The notes below the pieces were generated by a model. That model was given only the letters and a program-made list of their open reading frames with translations. It was not told where the DNA came from and did not search any database. The position numbers and the translations under genes are program-made. This document shows, piece after piece, positions 1-10,838 of a DNA stretch of 64,000 bases. Origin of the DNA: Castanea sativa (lineage: Eukaryota > Streptophyta > Magnoliopsida > Fagales > Fagaceae); assembly GCF_040712315.1 (NCBI RefSeq), contig NC_134023.1, positions 18,175,442 to 18,239,441 of the forward strand, written 5' to 3'. Each line of letters starts with the position of its first letter. Positions within the stretch are counted from its first letter, which is position 1.

Positions 1-966
1 GACTTCTATTTGCATGAACTCTTAATCCTGAGAGAATAATGGACCTGATCATGAGGTGTGAGTTGCTTTGATATATCAGGAGTGAGATTTAAAGTGATGG
101 TCAAAATCTCAGTATGTTGGGTAGCCACATTTAGTGTTGATGGAACATATATTCTCAAGATGGAATTCATAGTCTCTAGATGGAGATATAAAATATTCCC
201 TTGAGATAAGTTTAATAGGTTCAGTTATTCAGAGAGTTAGGCCTAACCACTTTAGTAAGAAATTACTAAAATATATATTTATGAAATTGGATTTCATAAA
301 TATATAATGAATAACTTTAAAGAATTAAACCGGGTACTCAAGGATAAGATGTAGTAATTTACAAAGTGACAGTCTACATTTATGACTTTGTGTTACTACG
401 AATATTTTATGAAGAGGTTACGTGTATAATAAAGTTTTGGGATATAATTTATTAATAAGGCCTAGAGTACAATTATATTTATATAGTGGTATTAAATATA
501 ATTAATGGTAACTTTGGACTTGTCAAGAGTTGTTAGAAGAGCCCAAGGCCCATTGGAGCTAGTGTCTTATTGGTCTCTTTTGGTCCCACTCCAAGCCACA
601 CACTACAACCCAATTAGATAATCAGTTAGTTATAAAGGGAAAAACATACATAATTTTTTTTAAGAGATTAGAAAAGAAAAAGAAATGGTGTGTGAGAGAG
701 TGTGAGACACACTTTCATTCTTCCTTTGAAAAACTGATTGAGAGACCACACATCTTGGGCGTAAAGTGGAATTGGAGTGAAGATTAAAAGTGTTCTCAAG
801 TCCTTCTAATCTTTGTTTTGAATTTCTCCACACCAAGGTACCCTATCTTGTTCTTAAATTCTGAAATTTATCTAGTGCACGTTATCAACCATGAATGAAA
901 TAGATCCTAGTTCGTTGCTTCCGCTATGGGTTTTGCATGAGATGAAAAACCAAAATTTTTCCTTCA
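1..966 (+). mobile_element. Copia LTR, right-hand part (family B)
   Basis: Matches, in the opposite orientation, the LTRs at 21383-22815 and 28195-29627, and ends like them in TTCCTTCA. A TATA-like TATAAAGGG lies at 631-639. No primer-binding site follows the end, so this is either a solo LTR or the 3' LTR of an element to the left of the window. The left part is cut by the window edge. Confidence 0.9.
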
Positions 967-2296
967 TCATCAAGGGTGTTTACCCTCAGAAAAAAAAAAA
1001 TAACTTTTTTTTTTGGGTAGTAACAGTTTTATTTAATTTTGATACTTATGTCCAAGAAATCTAACCCCTTTTTTTTTCCAAAACTATAGAACTGGTAGAT
1101 TTAATAGTTTTAAAATTGGATTCTCAAAAAAAAAAAAAGTTTTAAAATTGAAAACATCTAAACCACAATAATTATTGATGACCAAAACAAAGCCAAAAAA
1201 TAAGAATGAAAAGAATACGTATGCTTTATTTTAGCACCAAGTATTTTGTTTGACTGTCACAACTCACAACCTTGAAAACAATTTTAGTGACAATTTTGGT
1301 TCTAGGCTCCTAGTTGAGGATTTCACCCCGAACATTTCAGCCTCTTAAAGCTATTTCGGTTCTAGTTAATTCCTTTTTCAAATGTTGTGATCGTTTACTG
1401 GAAGCAACTTAAAAAAATAAAAGCAAATGTAGTCATTTCCTCTTTTCTATGAAGAAAATAATATGGTAGACTATTGTAGAGAATGGATTTATATGCATAT
1501 CCCAACAGAATAAAATATTTGAATCATACCTAGCAAAATAATAATAATAGTAATAATGATAATAACAATAAAAAAAATTGAATGATGTTTTATTGAATAA
1601 TTTTTGGATGATTTCTAAATGGGATCACTTATGTAGGATTTTTTTTGTTTGTTGTTTTTATTTTTTATTTTTTATTATTTTTATTATAAAAAAATGATAC
1701 TACAACATTTTAAATAATGATATCAAATCATATATTATTGTGACAAGTATATATGAGATATACATGTTGTATATGTGAAAAAATTATACTAATTCAATTT
1801 TAGATAAATTTTTATTCTATATAAAACTATAATATCAAAATTATGTATTTTAATTAAAAGTAAAACTATATTATTTAAATTTTGAAAATATTTTTAAAAA
1901 GTTAATTTAATTATTAATTTTAAATTATTTTATTTATGTACTATAATTTTTAGTTTCGATAAAAGAGAATGATCTTACATGATGTTTCTCAAAAGGAAAT
2001 TCTTACATGATGGGTGTCTATTGCATTTTGATTGAAGTGGTACAACAATAAAACTTTATACAATTCTAGAACTTAAGCTTTATTCCCCCCCTTTTTTTTT
2101 AAGTTTGTTTGCTAAATTATTCGAGTAAAGGTATATTTATAATACTTATAAGATAAAAAGTATATTTATGATTGAAATAGTGGCTGTCAGCTAACTTAGA
2201 AAAACCTTTTGTAGTTGTATTTTCGTTATGTAATGTATTATATGCCTAGTTTAAAACACTAGTATTACTATTTTCGTGTGTATTTTAATAAGAATG
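967..2296. other. AT-rich spacer, no gene seen
   Basis: Very AT-rich with homopolymer runs and a degenerate AAT/AAC microsatellite near 1538-1573. No convincing coding frame or transposon end was found. It may be old decayed repeat or true intergenic DNA. Confidence 0.6.
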
Positions 2297-2505
2297 TTTT
2301 TTTTTTTGAGAAACAAAAACACATACACACAAAAGAGAAGGAAATGAGTGTTTTAACACAAAGACACACCACAACTCAGCTCCTGATGATAGCTCTTTAT
2401 CATCAGACCAAGACACCGATTAATTTTTGATGTAGACGGAGATTAAATCTTAGATCTTCTATACAACTATCAAAGACTTTACCAGTTGAGCTAACTAGAA
2501 CCCAC
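2297..2505 (-). mobile_element. tRNA-derived SINE
   Basis: Read on the minus strand it starts with a tRNA-like A box (GTTAGCTCAACTGGTAAAG, near 2480-2498). A B-box-like stretch follows, then a body with GTTGTGGTGTGTCTTTGTG, and a poly(A) end (poly(T) at 2297-2307 on the plus strand). This order of pol III promoter, body and A tail is that of a plant SINE. I did not find clear target site duplications. Confidence 0.75.
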
Positions 2506-2693
2506 AACCCTCTTCTTGACTTGGATTGTATTTGATTGAACTGCGTCTATACCTATAGAACTAAGAATTAATAATTCGGTAAAAGGCTATGAGAAATTCT
2601 AACGGTTTCATGTAATTAATAATTATCAATCAATTAATAAATGGGTTCATAAATGTGAATTAGTGAATCAGACTGTCAATACATTGAATTAGA

Positions 2694-3054
2694 AAGGCAC
2701 ATGATGGGAATTTTTTTTTTTTTGAGAAACAAACACACACAAACACACACACACACAAGGGAGAGGGAAAGGGGTTCTAACACAAAGGCACTCCACAACT
2801 TCACTCAAAAGTCATGGTAACTTTTAAGGGAGGGTGGGGGAAGTTATATTACACACAACAAACTCTCTTAAGCAATGTGGGACAATTACCCTTTTTTTTT
2901 TAGAAACAAACACACACACACAAGAGAGAGGGAAAGGGGTTCTAAAACAAAGGCACACCACAACTCCACTCAAAAGCCATGATAACTTTTAAGAAAGGGT
3001 GGGACAAGTTATACTACACACAACACACTTTCTTAAGCAAGGCACACGATGGGA
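2694..3054 (-). mobile_element. Two adjacent poly(A)-tailed SINE-like copies in one target duplication
   Basis: Two copies of one sequence lie head to tail, each with poly(T) on the plus strand (2711-2723 and 2892-2901) followed by CA repeats, a GAGAGGGAAAGGGGTTCTA block and a CTTAAGCAA end. Their 3' bodies resemble the SINE at 2297-2505. The pair is bounded by a 16-bp direct repeat with one mismatch (2694-2709 and 3039-3054, AAGGCACAYGATGGGA), which looks like a target site duplication for the whole pair. Confidence 0.65.
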
Positions 3055-3384
3055 TTACCCTATCGGATTTAAAAAAAAAAATTCAATTGAGATGCAGTAG
3101 AAAATCTCAGTTGTATGCTTTTATTGATAGTACCATGTCAATAAGGAAATGAAAGAAAATCAATTAAAATTAATTTAATTCGAGGACAACTTGAAAGAGA
3201 AAAGTGAGAAAATTATGTCTTATTTCTCTAAATGCTATTGATCACACGCGTTTCTCTAAATTATGTCTAAAGCTCTCACAATTTTCTACATCATCACTAT
3301 TTTTTTTCTTTTTATTTTAGGTTTTTTATTTTATATGTTTATTCTTTCTCTTCAATGTGTAATTATCTTATCAAGTGTTATAAT

Positions 3385-4237
3385 TGTTAGGACATATGTG
3401 TTTCACTTGTTTAGAACATATGTCATTCATTATTTATGTAATTGGCTAATCCTTTGTCAAAATACACTTTACTTGTAATTGGGTAGATTTAGGATGAGGT
3501 TAATGCTTCAAGAAACAAGGTTTCAAGATCAAGTGTTAAAGTCATGCAAGTCTATTTAAGAAACAAGCTTAGAAGTGCTCTTTATTAAAGCTCGATAGCT
3601 GGCTCGACAGCTACATCTATCGAGTTTTAAGAAGCTGTTCTAGCTTTAAGAAGTGCTCATTGTTCATGCAAATTGTAACTTGAGAAAAAGTTCTTACCCT
3701 AATTCACCTTTCTTGTGAAGAAGTTGCTGTGTCTTTGCACCGTAGGGTTCTGTAACCAAGCATCTTCTTTATCTTTATCATGTGGATGAATTGAAGAAAT
3801 TTATAACTAACAATCTTTTCTACCTGGTGATTGAAGTCGCGTACTGGGATCCGCGCAAATTGGTTAGTCACGTACTTGGGAGCCATGCATCGAAAGGAGA
3901 AACTGTCACTACAGAACAAGCCTAATTGGGTATTAGGGTAAGAGCTCAATTGTAGGTTGGTAAGGCACTTGGGATTCCTTTACTTATAACCACTTGTTGT
4001 GATAATAGTGGAGTTTCAGGGGTGGTGACCTTAAAATCACCCGGTGGGGTTTTTGCCGTGTAGGTTTTCCCCATTCGTAAACAAATCACCGTGTCAATTA
4101 TTTTCCACTGCATACTTTAGTTTATTGGTGATTTTTTTGTGCTACCACGCGTTTGCATGTTAATTTGATTAATTAATAGCTTGACTAATTAATCAACTTA
4201 ATTCATCATAAGGGGTCAATACGTTTTTGGCCTATCA
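3385..4237 (+). repeat. 5' LTR of A1, promoter region deleted
   Basis: 853 bp, against 1011 bp for the 3' LTR. The copies align until about 3647. The left copy then lacks the block that in the right copy holds the TATA box and CCCTAGACATATAAAAGG, with a short filler resembling nearby LTR sequence at the break. It ends GGCCTATCA just before the primer-binding site. Confidence 0.88.
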
Positions 4238-4239
4238 AG

Positions 4240-4251
4240 TGGTATCAGAGT
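4240..4251 (+). promoter_or_regulatory. Primer-binding site of A1
   Basis: TGGTATCAGAGT lies two bases after the 5' LTR. It matches the initiator-methionine tRNA 3' end that primes reverse transcription in most plant Copia elements. Confidence 0.85.
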
Positions 4252-4308
4252 AGGCACACTCTGATTAGAGTTTAATCTTTGTGTGTGATCCATTGACCCC
4301 TGTTTGTC

Positions 4309-6210
4309 ATGGATAGAGGTCAGTCTCTTATTATACCTCCATTGTTTGATGGTACTAACTATGCATACTGAAAAGTACGGATGAAAGCTTTCTTGCAGTC
4401 TCTAGATGAGAAGGTGTGGCAAGCTATGGAGATAGGCTAAACCAAGCCTAAAGAAGCACTGGCCGATTGGGATGAAGCTAAGATTAAGGCAGTAAACTTC
4501 AACAGCAGAGCATTGAATGCTTTATTCAGTGCGGTCACTAATGAAAAGTTCAAGAAGATATCCTTCACAGAAACTGCAAAAGAAGCATGAACTATCCTTC
4601 AGACAGCTTATGAGGGAACAAACACTATCAAAGACTCGAAACTATAAAGGCTCACTACAAGCTTCGAAGAAATTAAGATGGAGGAGGATGAGTCATTTGA
4701 TGAGTTCTATGCCAAGCTCAAGGACATAGTGAACTCAGCCTTCCATCTTGGGGAAACCATTCCTAAACCCAAGATTGTGAGAAAGGTGCTCAGATCTCTA
4801 CTCGAGAGATTCCATGCCAAGATTACGGCGATAGAGGAATCAAAGGATATTGACAAGATTCCTCTGACTAAACTAGTTGGTAATCTGCAAACCTATGAGC
4901 TACGGTTGACAAGAATTGGCAAGTCGGGAAAAGGCAAGAGCATGGCACTAAAGGCCAAGAGTAGTGAGATAGATGAGTCATCAGACGATGAAGACTCTAA
5001 GATGAAGTCCTACATCACCAGGCAATTCAAGAAATTCATGAAAAATGCCAATGGAAAAGGCTTCGACAAGGACCATAGGCAATCTAGTTCTTCTCAGTTC
5101 AAGAGCCAAGATAAAGGGAAGAAGGATGCTAGGCATGGTGGTCAGTACACTGTTCCCGTAGAACCCAAGTGCTTCGGATGTCAAGGCTTCGGTCACATGA
5201 AATAGGAGTGTCCCACATATCTTAAGAGCATTGGGAAGAGCAAAGCACTTGCTGCTACTTTGAGCGACACTGAGCCTGAGGATGATTCCGACAATGAGGA
5301 TGACGGAATTTTAAATGCCTTCACTGCCACTGTCAATCCTACTGAAGGGATTGTTAAAGATGTGGATGAAGAAGTGGAATTGGTGGAATCCAAGTTTGAA
5401 AAGATGGATGATTAAGATGATATCCATATAGCCTATAAGAAACTATACAAGCTCTCTGAGAAGCATGAGAAACTCTATAGGCTAGCCACCAAGAAGCTCA
5501 GTGATGTGGAACTTAACCGTGAGGAACTTTCCACAAAGTTTGATGAAGCAAATCAAACTATTAGGGCACTTAGATTCGAGAACAATTTCTTGGCTGAGAA
5601 GATCAAGAAGCTTGAAGCGGAGCTATTTCAAGTTAGAGCTCAATTGGAGAGGGCATCAAGTACGAAGCTAGATGAGATGCTCAACATTCAGAAATCTGCT
5701 TCTGATCGAACAGGATTGGGGTATGAATTCTCTTCCTCTAACATTGCTTCTGCTAGTACTACTATTTTTGTTCCTCCTACTAATAATATTAAAATTTAGA
5801 ACAATGATGATAAAACTGAATTAGCAAGTGAGAACCTAGACAAGGGTAAGTCTATCTTAGGAGCACCCCTTAAGTTTGAGAAGAAGGAAACTAACACCCC
5901 TAGGACTAAGAAGGCTAATTCTCAAAAGCCTAAACAGAAGAAGCAGCATCTCTATCATCATTATGGTATTGCAAGTCATACTCGACCAAATTGCTATAAG
6001 TGGTTAGCCACTCCACAAAGCAATGGCATGATAGCATATGGGAACCAGAATCAACTTCAAACCTTTCTTGCTCCTCTTAGAGACCTTCTTAAAGCCCTTG
6101 TGTTCCTTTCGAACTTGAATGGTTTCAACTCTTCCCCCTCATCATCGGTTCAAGGGTTTGCTAAAAGGAAAGGTTCTTCCAAGGTGTGGAAGGAAAAGGG
6201 TTCCAAGTGA
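4309..6210 (+). pseudogene. Gag-like protein of family A, broken
   Basis: A Copia-type capsid gene that starts MDRGQSLIIPPLFDGTNYAY. One frame is kept from 4309 to 6210 (about 630 codons) but is broken by about seven in-frame stops, for example a TGA just after NYAY, TAG after the first zinc knuckle's GHMK, and a TAG near 5797. Domains in order are a UBN2-type capsid (MEEDESFDEFYAKLKD at 4678), a zinc knuckle CFGCQGFGHMK (near 5170-5205), an acidic linker, a coiled-coil stretch (5500-5700), a second zinc knuckle-like motif HHYGIASHTRPNCYKW (near 5955-6005; its first cysteine is changed) and a basic tail ending KVWKEKGSK. Damage is by substitution, not frameshift. No pol follows. Confidence 0.88.
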
Positions 6211-8099
6211 TTTACTCACCTTTTCTCTCTCTCCCCTTGTTTTTGCATTACTTGTGTGCTTTGCTTTAATGTTTTGAGTCAGTCTAGTTTTATGCATTGT
6301 TTACTTTGTTTAATATGTTTTTGTTTGTTTACTTTCAGTTTTTGGTTTATTTTGTTTTTTAGATAAAAAAAAAAAATTGAAAAATACAAAAACAGTGTGT
6401 GCTGTGTACATTGGTTTTTGTGAACTTTAAAATGGCCATTGAAACAGAGTTTTCTAAACTTTGTATCTCTTGTAACTTAGATGAGCATATCTATGCACAA
6501 CTAAGCAATTGAGCTTTGTGGCTCTTTGTTTGTGATGAGTAAGGTTAAGTGATCTCTTGTACTTAACACACATATCACTCTTTTTTACGGGTAGGACTAG
6601 AAAATCCTAAGAGAAAGGCATAAATAACCATCTCACCATTGTTACCCACTAATCATGATATGACATTTGTATGCTTCAGCATAGCAAAAGTGCAATGTCA
6701 AAAGCTTAACATAATTGGGTATTTCTTCTCTCTTTTATATACCCATGCATGATTTGCTTAATAAGGAGAAAATATGCAAAGAAATTAATAGAAAAAAGAT
6801 CAAAAATGCTTTAAATATGATTGCAAGCATGTTTTCTAGGAGATGTGGGAGTTATAGGATGTTCCTTAAAGGTGATAGTCCCCATCAAATAGTTATGATT
6901 GTGTGTGAGTTAAAGTGATTTTCTCATATCTCAAATCGTCGTATCATAGAGACACTTATGCAATCTTGCGATGTTTTCACACACAACACACAAGATTCTT
7001 TGCTACTTTTAATACATGTGCGAGTACAATGTGATTTGGCCATCACAAGGTTTACATGTGTTAATGTATACTCTCTTAACTGTCTTGACTTGTTTTTGAA
7101 ATATAAAATCGGTTAGACTTGTTTAGTATGTGAGTGTATTTTTTTGGATCCATGGGCTTAAGATTGTTGTTGATAGATGATTTTGAGAGTCTAATATGTT
7201 GATTGGATCATTGGTTGAGTTGCATGCGTGATTGCATTCATGTTTCTGTTTTTCTCTTCTCGATAAACTGCTTTGAAAAGTTGGCTTGACACCTCCTCGA
7301 TACCTGGCTGTCTATCGAGCTTCTCAGCTATTTCTTATCGCAATTTCGATAGCTTCTCAACACCTTCTGGATTGATCGAGAAACCTCCTGTCCTCTCAAT
7401 ACTTGGTGGATTGATCGAGCATTTATTCTCATGTCCTATCTTGTTCCTCGACACCTTCTCGATAGCTGCATCTATCGACGTTGTATTTCTCGACACCTAC
7501 CTCGACAGATGTCTCGACACCTCTCAATACCTGAATCTGTCAGGATTTATTAAGGTTCTATATAAAGGTTTGGTGCGATTCGCTTCTCATTTTTCTCGAT
7601 CTCTCTCTCGACAGATTTGTCTTTTCAGCTTCCTAACCTTTCTTTCTCACTCCAAATCCATTTCTCAAGGTTTCTCAAAGCTTCTTCAAGTTTTTCTTCA
7701 CTTGGTAAGCTTCTTATCCCTCATTCTACATGCATTTCATGTTTTTGAATCCTAGGTTTTGGGGTCTTTGAAAAATTTTGGGGTTTTTCAAATTTGATGA
7801 GTTTGTATTGAAATTTTTGGGATGGGTTTTGTAGTTTTCATCTTAAAAACTCCATACATTGCATCACATTAGCATTCTAATAGTATTCTCATGCATTTAG
7901 ATGTATGCAAAATGTCTGTGTGCTAGTAGGATTGGATTGGGCTGATCCCATGATGCTTTTCATATTGCATGTCACATGTTCATGCATTCTCCATGCATAC
8001 GTTCTCTTTTCAATATTCTTGTTATATTTGAATTGTTTATGGGACTTTTCTGAGTGTTTCTTTCTCCCCCCTCTCTTTCTGTTTGCGTTAGTAGTGTCT
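6211..8099 (+). other. Non-coding interior of A1
   Basis: About 1.9 kb between the two broken genes. It includes a poly(A)-like run (6365-6378) and, at 7260-7640, a stretch crowded with TCGA words such as CTCGACACCT and CTATCGAG. The open frame across that stretch (7273-7755) is low-complexity and I do not regard it as a gene. The same interior occurs in A2 and, reversed, in element C, so it belongs to the family. Confidence 0.7.
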
Positions 8100-9256
8100 A
8101 TGGTACCAAAACGTAGGTCTATTCCAACCCAGAACCCTCTTCATTCTAGGGCCTCTTCATCTTCTGATCCTACTCCTCTCTTTGTTCAGTTTCGTGATGA
8201 GAAAGCCCATCAGGACTTCTCGGAGAACTTCTCTAAATGAGGTATTCATTCGGAATGCCAAGTTATTCTGGCAGACTTTGCTGACACTAACCTTCCCAAT
8301 GTCTTTCACAAACGGGAATGGGAGTCACTGTGTGACGTCCTGGTCACTTGTCCCTCCATGCTGATCCAAGAGTTTTACTCCAACATGCATGGATTTGATT
8401 ATTCAGTACCTCTCTTTCTCACTCGCATTCGAGGTACGCGCATAGTCATCACATTGGAGTTAGTATCCGATGTGCTCCATGTTCCGAGGGTTGCGCATCC
8501 TGACTACCTTGGTTATGAGCGTCTACAGACTGTGTCCAAAGATGAGATGATCGCCGCTTTCTGTAAGCACCCTTCTGATTAGGGTGAGCGCTAGTTTACG
8601 TCATGTCAACCTTTTGCTAAAGGTCCTCGTTTCTTAAACATGTGATGACTTTTGTCTTACATCCTCTCTCTCACTATAACTCTATCACAGAGCCTCGTGC
8701 TCATTTTTTGTTGTCTCTTATTGAGGATCTTACCATTGACTTTCCTTCACATTTCATCTTTTCTATCATAGATGTGTATAAGGATATGGCTACCCGTAAT
8801 AAGCTCATCTTTCCTTCCGCTATCACGAGGATTTTACGCCATCTTTCTATCCATTTTCCTGTCTCCAACCCTTTTTCTGTCATGGTTGCCATAGACGCCA
8901 CTACCGTAAAACGTAGTGAGGCATAACCTAGGTCGCGTCAGACATGTTTAGCAACTCCTTCCTCCTATTCCGCTCCCTCCTCTTCTACGAGCGATGTGTC
9001 ACTAAGAGACATCATGGTGCAGCTTCAACGCATGGATGCTCACCTGGAGACGGTCTCTATAGATTTCTATCAGGTGAATGTTCATGTTGGTTGCATTGCT
9101 AGACGACAGGCGACCATGGGTGGTTTTGCTTCCGAGGTTTCTCCTCCGCCACCTCCTATGGCTTCCACTTTTAGGGATGATGATGGTGATGATAATGATG
9201 CTTCGGATGATGGTGATGATGATGATGCTAGCTCTACCGATGAGATGTCTTCTTGA
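8100..9256 (+). pseudogene. Second gene of family A: putative plant transposon protein domain, broken
   Basis: Starts MVPKRRSIPTQN at 8100. After a TGA at 8238 the protein-like sequence goes on in the same frame with REWESLCDVLVTCP, LIQEFYSNMHGFDY and IRGTRIVITLELVSDVL, then shifts frame between 8582 and 8642 and continues with FVLHPLSHYNSITEPRAHF, LLSLIEDLTIDFPSHF and IFPSAITRILRH. The last part (8996-9256) ends in a strongly acidic tail of D/S repeats. The W-LC, EFYSN and RGTRI motifs are those of the plant family described as putative plant transposon protein (from memory Pfam PF20167). Its biochemical role is not known. A second, also broken copy lies at 42679-44848 with the same acidic end, so the gene belongs to the family. 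Confidence 0.78.
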
Positions 9257-9813
9257 CACTCTACCCTTTGTCACTCGTGACAAAAAAGGGGGGAGTAGTT
9301 TTGGGTTATGAGAGTAGTCATACTTAGGAGAAGAGCTTGTAGAGGGACATCTTTTTGATAGGAGGAGTGTTGAGTGTTGAGTGTTGAGGGATGTAGTGAG
9401 GATTACTAGTATCTTTTTCTTTTCTCCACTTTAGTACATATTCTTCTTGTACCTAGGTCTTGTGACCATTATTACATACATTGTGCTCATTTTTTGTTAT
9501 ATATGTGATGTTGTATGTTTCTTTCACCTATCTTTACATGTGTTGTTTCTTTTCTCTTTTTATACACATATTTCTTTATTTGTGTGCAATCTATTATTTC
9601 TGTTTCACACTAAGATGCCTTGATGAGTTTTGTTTAAAGTGTTTCAGAAATACAGGTTGTCAAAGTCTACTTGTCATAAACTCTCCTCTTGCAAAGTTTT
9701 TTAAGAGTTTGTGTTAGGATAGATTTTATTGTATTCAACAAGTGAATATGAGTTGAGTGATTTATGACTTCTCTCATATGTTCATTTGTTTGTTGTGGTT
9801 TTGTCACGGATTG
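9257..9813 (+). other. 3' untranslated part of A1
   Basis: Pyrimidine-rich non-coding stretch between the second gene and the polypurine tract. It is shared with A2 and, reversed, with element C (19698-20240). No gene seen. Confidence 0.6.
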
Positions 9814-9827
9814 CCAAAGGGGGAGAT
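9814..9827 (+). promoter_or_regulatory. Polypurine tract of A1
   Basis: CCAAAGGGGGAGAT directly before the 3' LTR, the expected plus-strand primer site. The same tract occurs in A2 (before 45416) and element C (19698-19711, reversed). Confidence 0.85.
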
Positions 9828-10838
9828 TGTTAGGACATATGTGTTTCACTTGTTTAGAACATATGTCATTCATTATTTATGTAATTGGCTAATCCTTTGT
9901 CAAAACGCACTTTACTTGTAATTAGGTAGATTTAGGATGAGGTTAATGCTTCAAGAAACAAGGTTTCAAGATCAAGTGTTAAAGTCATGCAAGTCTGTTC
10001 AAGAAACAAGCTTAGAAGTGCTCTTTATTAAAGCTCGACAGTTGCATCTATCGAACTTTGAGAAGCTGTTCTAGCCTCGAGGTTCGACAGCACCTCGACA
10101 CCTTTAGCTGTCGAGATTTAAGAAAAACAGATTCTGAATTCTGTTTTGATTCCAATCCATGGATGTGTCTTTAGGCCTTCTTTTCTTCTAACCCTAGACA
10201 TATAAAAGGATAATTTTAAAGGCCGTCAAAGGGTGGCAAGTTGCACAAGCATTGAGAAATCATTGTTCATGCAAATTGTAACTTGAGACAAAATTCTTGC
10301 CTTAATTCATCTTTCTTGTGAAGAAGTTGTTGTGTCTTTGCACTGTAGAGTTTTGTAACCAAGCATCTTCTTGATCTTCATTGTGTGGATGAATTAAAGA
10401 ACTTTGCAGCCAACAATCTTCTCTAGTTGGTGATTGAAGTCGCGTACTAGGATCCGCGCAAATTGGTTAGTAACGTACTTAGGAGCCATGCATCGAAAGG
10501 AGAAACTGTCACTACAGAACAAGTCCAATTGGGTATTGGGGTAAGGGTTCAACTGTAGGTTGGTAATGTACTTGGGATTCCTTTACTTGTAACCGCTTGT
10601 TGTGATAATAGTGGAGTTTCGGGAGTGGTGACCTTAAAATCACCCGGTGGGGTTTTTGCCGTGTAGGTTTTTTCATTGTAAACAAATCACCGTGTCAATT
10701 ATAATCCGTTGCATACTTTAGTTTATTGGTGATTTATTTGTGCTACCACGCGTTTGTATGTTAATTTGATTAATTAATAATTTGACTAATTAATCAATTT
10801 AATTCATCACAAGGGGTCAATACGTTTTTGGCCTTTCA
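9828..10838 (+). repeat. 3' LTR of A1
   Basis: 1011 bp from TGTTAGGACATATGTG to GGCCTTTCA, followed by the TSD copy ATAAT. It holds a TATA box (TATAAAAGG, 10201-10209) and several TCGACAG/ATCTATCG words upstream of it. It is the more complete of the two A1 LTRs. Confidence 0.9.
10201..10209 (+). promoter_or_regulatory. TATA box in the 3' LTR of A1
   Basis: TATAAAAGG after CCCTAGACA. The same context (CCCTAGACATATATAAGG) recurs in the LTRs of A2 and C, which supports it as the family's promoter. It is missing from the 5' LTR of A1. Confidence 0.7.

Larger units (their letters stand above)
3385..10838 (+). mobile_element. Non-autonomous LTR retrotransposon A1 (family A), complete
   Basis: The element has LTRs (TGTTAGGACATA...CA), a tRNA-iMet-type primer-binding site (4240), a polypurine tract (9814-9827) and a 5-bp target site duplication ATAAT (3380-3384 and 10839-10843). 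Inside are a broken gag-like gene (4309-6210), a long non-coding stretch and a broken second gene (8100-9256). No integrase, reverse transcriptase or RNase H motif was found between the LTRs, so it must have depended on another element. The gag relates it to Copia. The layout is that of a large retrotransposon derivative. Confidence 0.9.

Noticed and set aside
2480..2498. tRNA gene
   Set aside because: Only A- and B-box-like stretches are tRNA-like; no cloverleaf, and a poly(A) tail follows, so it is a SINE head.
7273..7755. 160-aa open frame in A1
   Set aside because: It runs through TCGA-word repeats, is not kept open in A2 or C, and has no recognisable domain.
9002..9283. 93-aa minus-strand frame rich in isoleucine and threonine
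   Set aside because: It is the complement of the acidic GAT/GAC-repeat tail of the second gene of A1.
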